Of a stretch of DNA of 64,000 nucleotides, positions 10,076-18,806 are shown one piece after another. How positions within the stretch are numbered: the stretch's first letter is position 1; the number at the start of each line of letters is the position of its first letter. The position numbers and the translations under genes were made by a program. Source of the DNA: JALORV01 sp963775635 (GTDB lineage Bacteria; Pseudomonadota; Gammaproteobacteria; Burkholderiales; Burkholderiaceae_F); assembly GCA_963775635.1 (NCBI GenBank), contig CAVZJO010000007.1, forward strand, positions 62,001-126,000, read 5' to 3'. The notes under the pieces are model-generated. The model saw nothing but the letters and a program-made list of their open reading frames with translations. It was not told where the DNA came from and made no database searches.

Positions 10076-10342
10076 CGGATCTCCGTTCGTTGAGGGCGTG
10101 AGCGTACCGTGTTGCGGCAGGCGGGGCGGGCGGCAGGGAGGCTGCATGTGGAGCGAACGCTCCATCATTGGCCGGCCCCGGTACCAGTGAGCGAGTTCCG
10201 CATAGCGGAAAAAGGCCGTCAATCGGCGGTAAGCCCGATCGATTGGCTCGCGCTCCCGATTGGAAGAATTTCGTCGTTCGACAAGGGGCGCGCAGCGCAT
10301 CGCTGACAGCCCCGGCGAAGTTCGATTGGGGAGCGACGCTCG

Positions 10343-11590
10343 GTGCCGGAACTGATGCAGGTTCGAGGGTGCGCGCGGTGGTTGGCGCGGAGCGCGCTGG
10401 CCGCGCTGCTGCCATTGCTTGCGGCTGCGCCATTGCTCGCCAATCAGAACGATGAGGAGATCACGACCGACCAAGACCTGCCGCACCGCGAGGTCGGTTA
10501 CATCCCCACGACTGATGCGAGCGTGCGCGGCATGCTTGCCACGCAGCTCTCGTCCGCCAGCCGGTTCGGGACCGCGCAGATTGACAACGTCGGCGCGCGC
10601 ATCAGGATGCTGCACCTCGGGCAGGATCCATGTTCGCTGCAATTCGATGTCGGCACCAACATCCGCTGGGAACGGGCTGCGACGGACGAAGACGCGCCCG
10701 AGGCCGCACCTTCCTCGGCGTCGCCAGAGCCGCGTTGGAAAGGAAAGGAGCGCGGGCGCTGCGGCAATCCGCTCGCGTTCTGGATCGGGGGCAACGTCGA
10801 ACTCGGCTCCTTGCGTCCCAGCTCGGCCGCTGACCGCAGCGACTTCGCGACATCCGGACTGACGTTCGGAGCGGACGCGAAGCTAGTGCCGGGACTGGCA
10901 CTTGGCGTTGCGGTGGGATACGGGCGCGATACGAGCGATGCGGATCTAAACGGCAGCGAAAGTCGCGCGCAGGCGAAGAATGCAACCTTCTATGCTTTGT
11001 ACGAACCGATCCGATCCGTTTACGTCGACGTTCTGAGCGGCTATGGCAACCTGGACGATGACTCGACTCGGTGGCAGGACTCAGCGCTAATGGCCGGTGC
11101 GCGTAACGGTTCGCAGTCGTATGGGTCGCTCGCCGTCAGCGGTGTCATCGACGTCGGAAAAATGAAGCTTGCGCCCTACGGGCGAGTCGAGCGGGTGAAT
11201 AGCCGGCTCGACGGCTATGTCGAAAGCAGGCCCCACGCTTCGGCGCTCGGCTACGGCCAGCTGAGCGCCCCGCAGGACGTAGTCGCGGGTGGCCTGTTCG
11301 CCAGCACCAGGATCCTGCTCGGGCGCGCGAGCCTCGAGCCAAGTGTGCGCATCGAGGCACGACGCGTGTCCGCCTCCTTGCTTGACCAGGAATCGTGGTA
11401 TGCCGACGTGCCGGCGGATGCGTACGTTCTGGTCGACGGGGGTGCAACGGAAAGTCAGTTGATGGGCGGGGTCGGCTTGGTGGCGCGGGTCAGCGAGGCG
11501 TTCTCGTTAGATCTCGATTACAGCTACACGGGCGCCAGCGGAAGCTATCGCGCCGAAAGTATCAGGGCGACCCTGCGCGCGCCGTTCTAG
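10343..11590 (+). CDS. Outer-membrane autotransporter-type beta-barrel protein
   Basis: A 415-residue protein with a hydrophobic leader (ARSALAALLPLLAAAPLLAN) and a C-terminal half (from about residue 140) like an autotransporter barrel: GNVELGSLRPSS, then TSGLTFGADAKLVPGLALGVAVGYG, alternating strands, and a terminal phenylalanine (RATLRAPF) of the kind recognised by BAM. The passenger part is short (about 100 residues) and has no enzyme motif. The start used is GTG with GGGGAG about 9 bases upstream; the ATG at 10355 is also possible. It diverges from the Skp-like gene, which may help fold it. Adhesin or surface protein is the likely role, not proven. Confidence 0.72.
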   Translation: MPELMQVRGCARWLARSALAALLPLLAAAPLLANQNDEEITTDQDLPHREVGYIPTTDASVRGMLATQLSSASRFGTAQIDNVGARIRMLHLGQDPCSLQFDVGTNIRWERAATDEDAPEAAPSSASPEPRWKGKERGRCGNPLAFWIGGNVELGSLRPSSAADRSDFATSGLTFGADAKLVPGLALGVAVGYGRDTSDADLNGSESRAQAKNATFYALYEPIRSVYVDVLSGYGNLDDDSTRWQDSALMAGARNGSQSYGSLAVSGVIDVGKMKLAPYGRVERVNSRLDGYVESRPHASALGYGQLSAPQDVVAGGLFASTRILLGRASLEPSVRIEARRVSASLLDQESWYADVPADAYVLVDGGATESQLMGGVGLVARVSEAFSLDLDYSYTGASGSYRAESIRATLRAPF

Positions 11591-11620
11591 CGACGATCGC
11601 AACCGCACGCCGTGATGCCC

Positions 11621-12376
11621 TCAGCGCGGGCCGAAGACCTCGACGTAGTTCTGGATCAGGGAACCTGCGGGGCGGCGACCCGACCCTGCGGCCTCCGATC
11701 CGTCGAGGCACAACACGAGCCGATATCCGGTCCGCGAAACGGACTGGATGCGAATCTGCGGGAATCCCTGGCGGGCGAGTCGCGTGCGCAACCGGCTGAT
11801 CGCGGTGTTGAGCGCGCGCGACAGCGATTCGGAACGACCCAATGCCTGCAACAGCGCTTCGCGTGATACCGGCCGGCCGTGCGCCGCGGAGAGCTGATTC
11901 AGTATCACCAGCTCACTGCCGCAAACGTCAATGCGTTGGTCACGCCAGGTCACGCGATGTCGTACGGGATCCACTTTGAGCGGTCCGTACTCGGTAGCAT
12001 GCTGGATCGGCGCCACGCGCTCCTCGACCAGGCGGTCGAGCCGACGCAGGTGGGCGAGCAGCAGGCGAGGGGACAGTGGCTGTGCCGCGACGGCGTCGGC
12101 ACCGGCCTCCAGGGCGACGATCTGGTCTACGTCGTCGACGAAGCGCCGGGTCAGCAGCAGCGGAGCGTCGGTCACCCGCCGCAGCAGGCCGACGACTTCC
12201 GCGGGCGACTGCCGCACCTGATCGAGATCGATCGCGACAGCGTGGTAGCGAACGCGCCGTGCGAGCGCGATCGCCGCGCCGATATCAGTGACGAACTCGA
12301 TCCGGCAATCCTCGCGTTCAAGTACCTCGCGGTCTTGGTAGACGCGGCTCGCGGTTGTCAGCATGAGGATCTTCAT
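11621..12376 (-). CDS. OmpR-type winged-helix regulator with degenerate receiver domain
   Basis: A 251-residue protein. Residues 1-115 look like a receiver (MKILMLTTASRVYQDREVL, later YHAVAIDLDQV and IVALEAGADAV), but the N-terminal acidic pair is absent and the usual KP pair reads QPLSP, so normal phosphorylation is doubtful. Residues 130-230 form an OmpR/PhoB winged helix (GPLKVDPVRHRVTWRD, then LQALGRSESLSRALNTAISR, VSRTGYRL). The start at 12376 has GGAG just upstream and is preferred over the longer frame to 12472. No histidine kinase is nearby. It is similar to the regulator at 12995-13762, and both flank the MarR gene. Confidence 0.82.
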   Translation of the reverse strand: MKILMLTTASRVYQDREVLEREDCRIEFVTDIGAAIALARRVRYHAVAIDLDQVRQSPAEVVGLLRRVTDAPLLLTRRFVDDVDQIVALEAGADAVAAQPLSPRLLLAHLRRLDRLVEERVAPIQHATEYGPLKVDPVRHRVTWRDQRIDVCGSELVILNQLSAAHGRPVSREALLQALGRSESLSRALNTAISRLRTRLARQGFPQIRIQSVSRTGYRLVLCLDGSEAAGSGRRPAGSLIQNYVEVFGPR

Positions 12377-12521
12377 GAAGCGCTCCTGCAAAGACCCCGA
12401 ACGCCGTGCCAGCGCCGCCCGCCGCACGAGCGCGCGTCGACGGTCTAGTGGCCGCCATATCGCACGCATCACGACTCATGGTCACTCCGTTTGATGCATA
12501 CGCAGCGCTACCCGATAGAAG

Positions 12522-12962
12522 TCAATGCCTCGCTGCACGCGACATTGCCAGCAGAACCCGGTTCATTTCCCGCACATCACGCCCTGCGGTCTGTTCGACT
12601 TCGCGCTGTGCGGCTTCCCACAGCGGCATGGCCTTGGCAAACGCTCGCCGTCCCTTGGCCGTCGCGTGCACCTCGCGCTCGCGGCGATCCGATCCGGCAA
12701 TCATCGTGACAAGTGATTCCCTTTCCATGATGCGCAGATTGCGCGTCAGTGTGGTTGCATCCATCGCAATGGTCTTCGCGATAGTCGTGACCGTGCTTCC
12801 CGGCAGTGCAACGACTGCCCAGAGCACCGCGAGCTGGCTGGCGCGCAATCCTGCAGGTTGCAGGTGCCCGTCGTAGACCGCGGTTACCGCGCGGGCGGCC
12901 ATGCGGACATTGCCGCACAGGCACTCGAAACCGCGCGGGCCATACGTGGCCAGAGCTTTCAT
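12522..12962 (-). CDS. MarR-family transcriptional regulator
   Basis: A 146-residue winged-helix protein of the MarR type: an N-terminal dimer helix with a CLCGNVRMAARAVTAVYD segment, the DNA-reading region (STVTTIAKTIAMDATTLTRNLRIMERESLV), and the wing (GSDRREREVHATAKGRRAF). The paired cysteines near residues 15-17 could sense oxidants or metal, which is a guess. The frame extends to 12989, but that start would lie inside the palindromic operator, so the ATG at 12962 is preferred. A strong promoter and an 18-bp palindrome just upstream suggest self-repression. A site with the same core lies before the TonB receptor at 13955, a probable target. Confidence 0.88.
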   Translation of the reverse strand: MKALATYGPRGFECLCGNVRMAARAVTAVYDGHLQPAGLRASQLAVLWAVVALPGSTVTTIAKTIAMDATTLTRNLRIMERESLVTMIAGSDRREREVHATAKGRRAFAKAMPLWEAAQREVEQTAGRDVREMNRVLLAMSRAARH

Positions 12963-12974
12963 CGGATAATGGTT

Positions 12975-13020
12975 TGAATGTAGATACATTCATTTTATGC
13001 GTTGCTCGCCGTCGTGTCAG
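12975..13020 (-). promoter_or_regulatory. marR promoter with palindromic operator
   Basis: On the minus strand the -35 box is CTGACA (13015-13020), the spacer is 17 bases, and the -10 box is TAAAAT (12992-12997). Directly downstream is the palindrome TGAATGTA-GA-TACATTCA (12975-12992, plus-strand reading), with 8-bp arms. It overlaps the edge of the -10 box and the start of transcription, the classic place for a MarR-type repressor. The promoter lies at the 3' end of the upstream regulator gene. Confidence 0.72.
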
Positions 13021-13762
13021 CATTTTCCGGGCCGTGCCCGGCTGGCCGCGGGCGGGGTCGCAGCGCGTAGCCACGGCCGCGAGCCGAGGCGATGCCTACA
13101 TGGGCGGCAGCGACCTCGGCGAGCCGCTGGCGCAGGCGGAACACGATGAGATCGACCGCCGACGGGTTGACCTGTACCGCCAGGCTGTCAGGTACATGGA
13201 AGCCGGAGCGCTCGACTACCCTGCCGGGGTGCTGCATCAGCACGGTTAGCACTTCGGCCTCGCGCGGTGACAGCGCGACCTCCTTGTCGTCGTAGCTCAG
13301 CACCCGGCGCGTCCGGTCGACAACCAGTCCATACGCTCCTACCGCGTCCGGCGCCGGATCGCCGCTGCGCACCGGGCGCCGGACCAGCGCGCGCGCGCGG
13401 GCGACTGCCAGCCGCGGATCCAGCTCCGGTGGCCACACGTCGTCGAAGCCCGCCTCGAGGGCGACGATCTGCTCGGCGACATCGTGGCGCTCGTCGGCCA
13501 GCAGCACGTACGGACCGCGCCACAGCGGTGTGAATCCCCGCAGCAGGGTCAGTGCTCGCGCATCCGGCAGGTCGTCGGCGAGCAGCACGATGCAAGGACA
13601 CCGCTCGCGCAGCACCTCGAGAGCCGAGTTGATCGTGCCGGCTTCCTCGACGACGAAGCGTTGCCGCAAGCCGGCAAGCACGGCTTCGCCGGCGTGTGCC
13701 GTCGGCACCCGCACCAGCAGGACGGTTTGCGACAAGGGAATGCTCACAGCGCGATGTTGCAT
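12995..13762 (-). CDS. OmpR-type winged-helix regulator with degenerate receiver domain
   Basis: A 255-residue paralogue of the 11621-12376 regulator. The receiver-like part (TVLLVRVPTAHAGEAVLAGL, CIVLLADDLPDA, EQIVALEAGFDDVWPPELDP) keeps an acidic patch at the usual phosphorylation strand but lacks the N-terminal acidic pair and the conserved lysine. The C-terminal winged helix is clear: YGLVVDRTRRVLSYDDKEVALSPREAEVL, then NPSAVDLIVFRLRQRL and ARGRGYAL. The frame is open to 13981; the ATG at 13762 (MQHRAVSIPLS) is chosen because the fold begins there. It diverges from the TonB receptor gene across a 192-bp gap with regulatory palindromes, so it could regulate that gene. Confidence 0.78.
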   Translation of the reverse strand: MQHRAVSIPLSQTVLLVRVPTAHAGEAVLAGLRQRFVVEEAGTINSALEVLRERCPCIVLLADDLPDARALTLLRGFTPLWRGPYVLLADERHDVAEQIVALEAGFDDVWPPELDPRLAVARARALVRRPVRSGDPAPDAVGAYGLVVDRTRRVLSYDDKEVALSPREAEVLTVLMQHPGRVVERSGFHVPDSLAVQVNPSAVDLIVFRLRQRLAEVAAAHVGIASARGRGYALRPRPRPAGHGPENADTTASNA

Positions 13763-13865
13763 CCAATCGCATTGCAGGTGTGCGAGAGGCAAAGACGGGG
13801 GCGCCCCGCGCTGCGTGCGCGCAACAGGCGTGAAACCTTTGTGACATATCACCTGATGCTCGATC

Positions 13866-13879
13866 GCTGTAGATACAGC
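13866..13879. promoter_or_regulatory. Second MarR-type operator, upstream of the TonB receptor
   Basis: GCTGTA-GA-TACAGC is a perfect 6-bp-arm inverted repeat with the same GA centre as the marR operator. The two sites share the 10-base core TGTAGATACA on the same strand. It lies 75 bases before the TonB receptor start and about 100 bases before the divergent regulator. Confidence 0.6.
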
Positions 13880-13954
13880 AAATGCTACTAAGCGGCTAGC
13901 GGCCCGGATCGGACCGGGCGCGCCAGCGAGTTCGCAACGCCACCGGGAGACAAG

Positions 13955-16774
13955 ATGAGACATGAACACACACGGCGACACACACGGGCCGCCGCGGCAG
14001 TGCTCGCGGCGATAGGCGCTCTTACGGCCGGCCGGAACGCCGGCGCGCAGCAGGCTGCACCACCGCCAGCTCCTACGGCTCCTGCGACTCAGCAGCTCGA
14101 GCGGGTCGAAATCACCGGTTCCAGCATCAAGCGGATCGCGGCGGAAACCGCACTGCCGGTCCAGGTTCTGACCTCCGAGGACATCGCGCGAACCGGCGTG
14201 ACATCAAGCGAGCAGCTGCTGCGCACCATCAGTGCCGTCGACGCCGCCGGCATCACGGTCTCGGCCAACAACGCCGGGCTGAATACCGGGGGGCTCTCGA
14301 CGGCTTCGTTGCGCGGCCTCGGCTCGCGGCGAACGCTGGTGCTGATCAACGGCCGGCGTATCGCTCCCTACGGCAGCGTTGGCGACTCGGCGTCGGTCGA
14401 CGTCAACAACATTCCGATTGCCGCCATCGATCGCGTGGAGGTGTTGAAGGAGGGTGCCTCGGCGGTATATGGGTCCGACGCGATCGCCGGCGTGATCAAC
14501 TTCATCCTGCGCCGCGAGTACACCGGCGCCAGCATCAGCGCGGAATACGGGCAGACGGCGTCCGGGGGCGGTGCGGTCACGACCGTCACCGGCACGTACG
14601 GTTTCGGAAGCCTGGACAAGGACCGATTCAACGTCAGCCTGCTTGCTACCTACCAGAAGACCAAGGCGATCTATGGCGCCGACCGTAGCTACGCGAAGTC
14701 GGGGATCAATGTCTCGCCCGATCCGGCGTCGGACACGAACACCGACACCACATCCGGAAACACCTTTCCGGCCAATATCGCCACGCAGGACGGGCAGACC
14801 ATAGGTAACCCGCTCGCAGGCAATTGCGGGCCCATCAGCGTGACCAGCCCGTTTTTCAGTCCGGACGTGTGCCGCTATGACCCGTCACCATTCGTCACGC
14901 TGCTGCCCGAGGCCGAGAACTGGACGATCATGGCGTCCGGGAAGTACGCGATATCGAGCACGCTCGAAGCCTATGCGGAGTTGTCGTACACACGTCGCGA
15001 CATCTTCACGCAGATCCAGCCGGTGCCGTTGTCCGACCAGTTCGCGCTGCCGGTGACTCACCCGCTGTTTGCCGTGCCTCCATACAACGGTGCCAACACG
15101 TTCCTGCTGCAGCCGACCAGTCCGTACTATCCGGCAAGCTACATCGCATCGCAGGGATTCGATCCGACGCAGCCCGTGCTGGCTCGATACCGCGCGCAGG
15201 AAAGCGGTTTGCGTCAGACACGCGACATCGCGGAGACGCCGCGCTTCGTGCTCGGACTCCAGGGCAGCGGCCTCGGCTGGGATTACAACGTTTCGTACCT
15301 GTACACCAGCAGCGAACTCACCGAGAGCGTCGAAGGCGGCTTCCCGCAGCTGACCAAGATCCTGCCGCTGCTGAATACCGGCCTCGTCAATCCGTTCGGC
15401 CCCAGCGCGCCGGACATCCAATCGCAAATTCTCGCCGCCAACTTCAGTGGTGACACATACGTCAACAAGGCCACCTTGCAGAGCCTGCAGGGTTCGGCCA
15501 GCAGGGAACTGATGCAGTTGAATGGCGGTGCGCTCGCCGCCGCGTTCGGCGCCGAGATCCGTCGGGAAGGCTATGACGCGCAACCGTCGGAACTGCTGAT
15601 CCAGGGCGACGTTTCCGGCTATGGCGGTAACCAGGCGTCGGTCGACGTGTCGCGCAACGTTTATTCGATCTATGGCGAGATCAACGCGCCTGTCATCAAA
15701 TCGCTCGAACTCGGCGCGGCACTGAGGTACGACAGTTACGAAGGCACCGGCGGCAAGACCACGGGTCGCGTCACCGGGCGCTGGACACCGAGGGACGGCG
15801 TGCTGCTGCGTGGATCGGCGGGTACAGGGTTCCGCGCTCCGAGCCTATCGGATCTGTACGCGACGCAGACGGAGAGTGTGTCGACCAGCGGAGTCAGCGA
15901 TCCGCTACGCTGCCCGACGACTAACAGTTCGATCGACTGCGCAACGCAGTTCACGACGACTCTAGGCGGCAATCCGAACCTGGAGCCCGAGACCTCGACC
16001 AACTACACGCTGGGATTCATCCTCGAGCCGACTGCATCGCTGTCGTTCGGTGTCGACGCCTGGTGGATCGACATCAAGGACGGCATCCTGGTCGGCGGAG
16101 TGTCGGTGCCGACGATCCTCGCCGACCTGAGCCGCTGGGGTTCGTTGGTCACTCGCGGCCCGGTGCAGCCGGCGTTTCCGACGCTGCCCGGCCCGATCAC
16201 CAATATCCAGCAGACGAACATCAACCAGGGAACCATCAATGTCCAGGGCTACGACGTCAACTTCAACTGGCGGCTAACACCGACCGATTACGGTCGATGG
16301 ACCATCGGCCTCAGCGGTACTTACTACGCCAAGTACGACATCGAACTGCCGGACGGAACGACCGAGAAAGCACTCGGCACCTGGAACGCCAACATCCCTG
16401 GGCCGGTGCCCCGCTGGAAGCAGTACCTGTCATTCACCTGGCAAAGCGGACCGTGGAGCGCGACGCTGGCACAGCGCTACCAGTCGGGTTACCGCGATGT
16501 GCCGGGCAATGCGAGCGACTTTGCCAACGGCGTGACCGACGTGCCGCCCGAGCCGCACAAGGTCTCGTCGTACCAGACGTGGGACCTGCAAGGAAGCTGG
16601 GCAGGCTACAAGGGGCTGGTGCTGACGCTGGGCGTGCGCAACCTGTTTGACGAGGATCCGCCCTACACCAACGTAGGCGCGGCCGGCAGTCAGTTCCAGG
16701 TGGGTTATGACATCTCATACGTCGACGTCCACGACCGCTTCATCTATGGCCGCATCGCCTACTCGTTCCAATGA
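13955..16774 (+). CDS. TonB-dependent outer-membrane receptor
   Basis: A 939-residue receptor that would take up a ligand across the outer membrane using TonB/ExbBD energy. After a signal peptide ending near residue 32 (NAGAQQ) comes a plug domain with LERVEITGSSIKRI (TonB-box-like start), VQVLTSEDIARTGVTSSEQLL, LRGLGSRRTLVLINGRRI and VEVLKEGASAVYGSDAIAGVIN. The barrel contains GTGFRAPSLSDLYATQTESV and NPNLEPETSTNYTLGF and ends in the aromatic YGRIAYSFQ. There is no STN signalling domain. The ligand is unknown; the type is common in Xanthomonas- and Sphingomonas-like scavengers. The stop overlaps the next start (ATGA). Confidence 0.93.
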   Translation: MRHEHTRRHTRAAAAVLAAIGALTAGRNAGAQQAAPPPAPTAPATQQLERVEITGSSIKRIAAETALPVQVLTSEDIARTGVTSSEQLLRTISAVDAAGITVSANNAGLNTGGLSTASLRGLGSRRTLVLINGRRIAPYGSVGDSASVDVNNIPIAAIDRVEVLKEGASAVYGSDAIAGVINFILRREYTGASISAEYGQTASGGGAVTTVTGTYGFGSLDKDRFNVSLLATYQKTKAIYGADRSYAKSGINVSPDPASDTNTDTTSGNTFPANIATQDGQTIGNPLAGNCGPISVTSPFFSPDVCRYDPSPFVTLLPEAENWTIMASGKYAISSTLEAYAELSYTRRDIFTQIQPVPLSDQFALPVTHPLFAVPPYNGANTFLLQPTSPYYPASYIASQGFDPTQPVLARYRAQESGLRQTRDIAETPRFVLGLQGSGLGWDYNVSYLYTSSELTESVEGGFPQLTKILPLLNTGLVNPFGPSAPDIQSQILAANFSGDTYVNKATLQSLQGSASRELMQLNGGALAAAFGAEIRREGYDAQPSELLIQGDVSGYGGNQASVDVSRNVYSIYGEINAPVIKSLELGAALRYDSYEGTGGKTTGRVTGRWTPRDGVLLRGSAGTGFRAPSLSDLYATQTESVSTSGVSDPLRCPTTNSSIDCATQFTTTLGGNPNLEPETSTNYTLGFILEPTASLSFGVDAWWIDIKDGILVGGVSVPTILADLSRWGSLVTRGPVQPAFPTLPGPITNIQQTNINQGTINVQGYDVNFNWRLTPTDYGRWTIGLSGTYYAKYDIELPDGTTEKALGTWNANIPGPVPRWKQYLSFTWQSGPWSATLAQRYQSGYRDVPGNASDFANGVTDVPPEPHKVSSYQTWDLQGSWAGYKGLVLTLGVRNLFDEDPPYTNVGAAGSQFQVGYDISYVDVHDRFIYGRIAYSFQ

Positions 16775-17301
16775 TGCGTAAGCTGACCGCAGTGCGCAGC
16801 CTTGGCCGATCCTTCGGCGGACTCACACTGGCCGGTGCGTTGCTCGGGGTCCCGCCGGCAATGGCGGGACCCTGTGACAGTGCGGAGCATCGCGCCTTCG
16901 ACTTCTGGCTGGGCGAGTGGCAGGTCTATACGCCGGACGGGAAGCTGGCCGGCACCAACGTCATTGCCCGCGAATACGACGGCTGCGTTCTGCACGAGCG
17001 CTATACGACCGCGCGCAAATACAGCGGCGAAAGCCTCAATATCTACGATGCCCAGCGGCGCGTATGGCACCAGACGTGGGTCGACACGACCGGCACGCTG
17101 CTGCTGCTTGAGGGCGGCGCGCGCGATGGCTCGATGGTGCTCGAAGGTCGAACCCTGGCGGAAGACGGCAAGACGCTCGTGCATCGCATCTCCTGGACGC
17201 CGTCGCCCGACGGCTCCGTCCGGCAGCATTGGGAGACCCGCAAGGACGACGGCCCCTGGATGACGGCCTTCGATGGCCGCTACCGACGCAAGGCGCCATA
17301 A
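16771..17301 (+). CDS. Small secreted protein translationally coupled to the TonB receptor
   Basis: A 176-residue protein with a signal peptide (LTLAGALLGVPPAMA, cleavage near residue 32) and a mature part starting GPCDSAEHRAFDFWLGEWQVYTPDG. It resembles conserved periplasmic proteins with alternating W, G and D patterns (WHQTWVDTTGTLLLLEGGA) that probably form a calycin-like beta barrel; I cannot assign a reaction. Its ATG overlaps the receptor stop, so the two are made together. A periplasmic binding or processing partner for the imported ligand is a reasonable inference. A second ATG follows directly at 16774. Confidence 0.75.
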   Translation: MMRKLTAVRSLGRSFGGLTLAGALLGVPPAMAGPCDSAEHRAFDFWLGEWQVYTPDGKLAGTNVIAREYDGCVLHERYTTARKYSGESLNIYDAQRRVWHQTWVDTTGTLLLLEGGARDGSMVLEGRTLAEDGKTLVHRISWTPSPDGSVRQHWETRKDDGPWMTAFDGRYRRKAP

Positions 17302-17409
17302 ACGAATCGTCCGTTCACGGTCGTTGAAGAGCCAGAGTCCAGTTCGTCGTCCGCTCCAAGCGCGGCGGGCACTTGCGCACGAGCCGCTGCGGCCTTAGCT
17401 TCGCGCTCC

Positions 17410-17955
17410 ATGGTCACACAGCGTGCTCAGCTCATTGACTTCGAATCCACCTGGCTCGACGAGCTGATCCCGATGTGGCGGGCCAGTTTCGAGGACGGAG
17501 TAGGCATCAGGGATTTGCACCCGCTCGACGGTCAACGCAACTACTTCCTGAAACAGGTTCTGCCCGCGAATGAAGTCAGACTCGCGATCGAGGACAGTGT
17601 GCTGGTCGGATTCATCGCCGCCTCGCGCACGTCGATCGCTCAACTCTACGTTCGAATCGGCTGCCAGCAGCGAGGGCTGGGCACGATGATGCTCGACTGG
17701 GCAAAGCGGCAATCGCAAGGGCGTCTGTGGCTGTACACCTTCGTGCGCAACCGCCGCGCGTGCGTCTTCTACGAACGGCACGACTTCGTCGCCGTCGCGT
17801 ACGGCTTCGAGCCGATGTGGCAGCTGGACGATGTCAGATACGAATGGATGGAGGGACGAGTGTCCAACAGGTATGACCCTGCAAGGCTCTGTTCGGAGAG
17901 CCGCTTCAACACCGGAGCGGTGTTCGACATGTCCGGCGGGCGCGCACGCTACTGA
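17410..17955 (+). CDS. GNAT-family N-acetyltransferase
   Basis: A 181-residue protein with GNAT features: LAIEDSVLVGFIAASRTSIAQLYV (strands 2-4), the acetyl-CoA-binding loop IGCQQRGLGTMMLDWAK near residues 84-100, and the C-terminal NRRACVFYERHDFVAVA motif. The substrate is unknown. The last 30 residues (SNRYDPARLCSESRF and onwards) are not typical and may be a read-through tail. It ends just before a bidirectional terminator and converges on the PpiC-type gene. Confidence 0.8.
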   Translation: MVTQRAQLIDFESTWLDELIPMWRASFEDGVGIRDLHPLDGQRNYFLKQVLPANEVRLAIEDSVLVGFIAASRTSIAQLYVRIGCQQRGLGTMMLDWAKRQSQGRLWLYTFVRNRRACVFYERHDFVAVAYGFEPMWQLDDVRYEWMEGRVSNRYDPARLCSESRFNTGAVFDMSGGRARY

Positions 17956-17970
17956 GCGGCATCAAAACGA

Positions 17971-17996
17971 AAAAGGGCGCATGCGCGCCCTTTTTT
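17971..17996. terminator. Bidirectional rho-independent terminator
   Basis: AAAAGGGCGC-ATGC-GCGCCCTTTTTT forms a 10-bp stem with a 4-base loop, with A and T runs on both sides. It separates the converging GNAT and PpiC-type genes and can serve both. Confidence 0.85.
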
Positions 17997-18032
17997 AGTA
18001 TCGCGGCACGATCGCCGCTTGCATCCTGTGCA

Positions 18033-18806
18033 CTACTGGATCTTCGCGTTCTTCGTCACGTTCTGCACGAACGCCTGGGCCTTTTGCTGCTGCAGCGATT
18101 CGCGGATCTGCGGAGCCACCTGTTCCAGCGGCGGAAACTGGGTGTCGCGCACGTCGTCGAGGCGGATCACATGCCAGCCGAACTGCGTCTCGACCGGCGC
18201 TTCGGTCATTTCGCCCTTCTTGAGCTTCGAAAGCGCTTCGGCGAACGGCTTCACGTACGCATCGGGTGCAGCCCAGTCGAGGTCGCCGCCGTTGGCCGCC
18301 GAACCGGTGTCCTTGGACTTCTTGGCGAGCTCTTCGAACTTGGCGCCCTTTTTCAGCTGCTCGATGATTCCAACGGCATCGGGCTGGGTTTCAACCAGGA
18401 TGTGACGGACGCGGTATTCCTTACCGCCTACGGAAGCCTTCTGCTTCTCGTACTCGGCCTGGACCTGCGCATCGGTGACCGGATTCTTGGTCATCTCGTC
18501 ACGCAGCAGTGCCTGGATCAGTGTGTTCTGCCGCTGCACGTCGAGCATGAACTTCACGTCCGACTGCTCGGGGATGCCGCGCTTGCTCGCTTCCTGCAGC
18601 AGGACTTCGTTCTGAATCAGACGATCCTTAACCATCTTGCGCAGTTCGGGCGAATCCTTCTGGCCCTGCTTGACCAGTTCCTTGACCCAGGCGTCCTCAC
18701 GCGCCTTGGGAATCGGCTTGTTGTTGACGACGGCGACGTTCTGCGCGAGCGCGAGTCCGCTCGCAAGAGCCAGGGCCGCAAATAGGGCGGTACGTTGCAT
18801 GAGCAT
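18033..18806 (-). CDS. Periplasmic peptidyl-prolyl isomerase (PpiC/SurA parvulin type)
   Basis: A 257-residue exported foldase. A signal peptide (QRTALFAALALASGLALA) is followed by a SurA-like helical N-terminal domain (about residues 25-125) and a parvulin domain (EYRVRHILVETQPDA, FEELAKKSKDTGSAANGGDL, VETQFGWHVIRLDDVR). It helps fold outer-membrane proteins. It is the last gene of the selO-msrB-yciB-bolA run. The start at 18806 overlaps the bolA stop (TGATG); ATG 18800 would give an equally good signal peptide, and the in-frame TTG at 18809 is less likely. Confidence 0.9.
   Translation of the reverse strand: MLMQRTALFAALALASGLALAQNVAVVNNKPIPKAREDAWVKELVKQGQKDSPELRKMVKDRLIQNEVLLQEASKRGIPEQSDVKFMLDVQRQNTLIQALLRDEMTKNPVTDAQVQAEYEKQKASVGGKEYRVRHILVETQPDAVGIIEQLKKGAKFEELAKKSKDTGSAANGGDLDWAAPDAYVKPFAEALSKLKKGEMTEAPVETQFGWHVIRLDDVRDTQFPPLEQVAPQIRESLQQQKAQAFVQNVTKNAKIQ

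Noticed and set aside
13841..13852. GTGACATATCAC palindrome as a CRP site before the TonB receptor
   Set aside because: The half-sites are four bases apart rather than six, and the flanks do not match; it may still bind another regulator.
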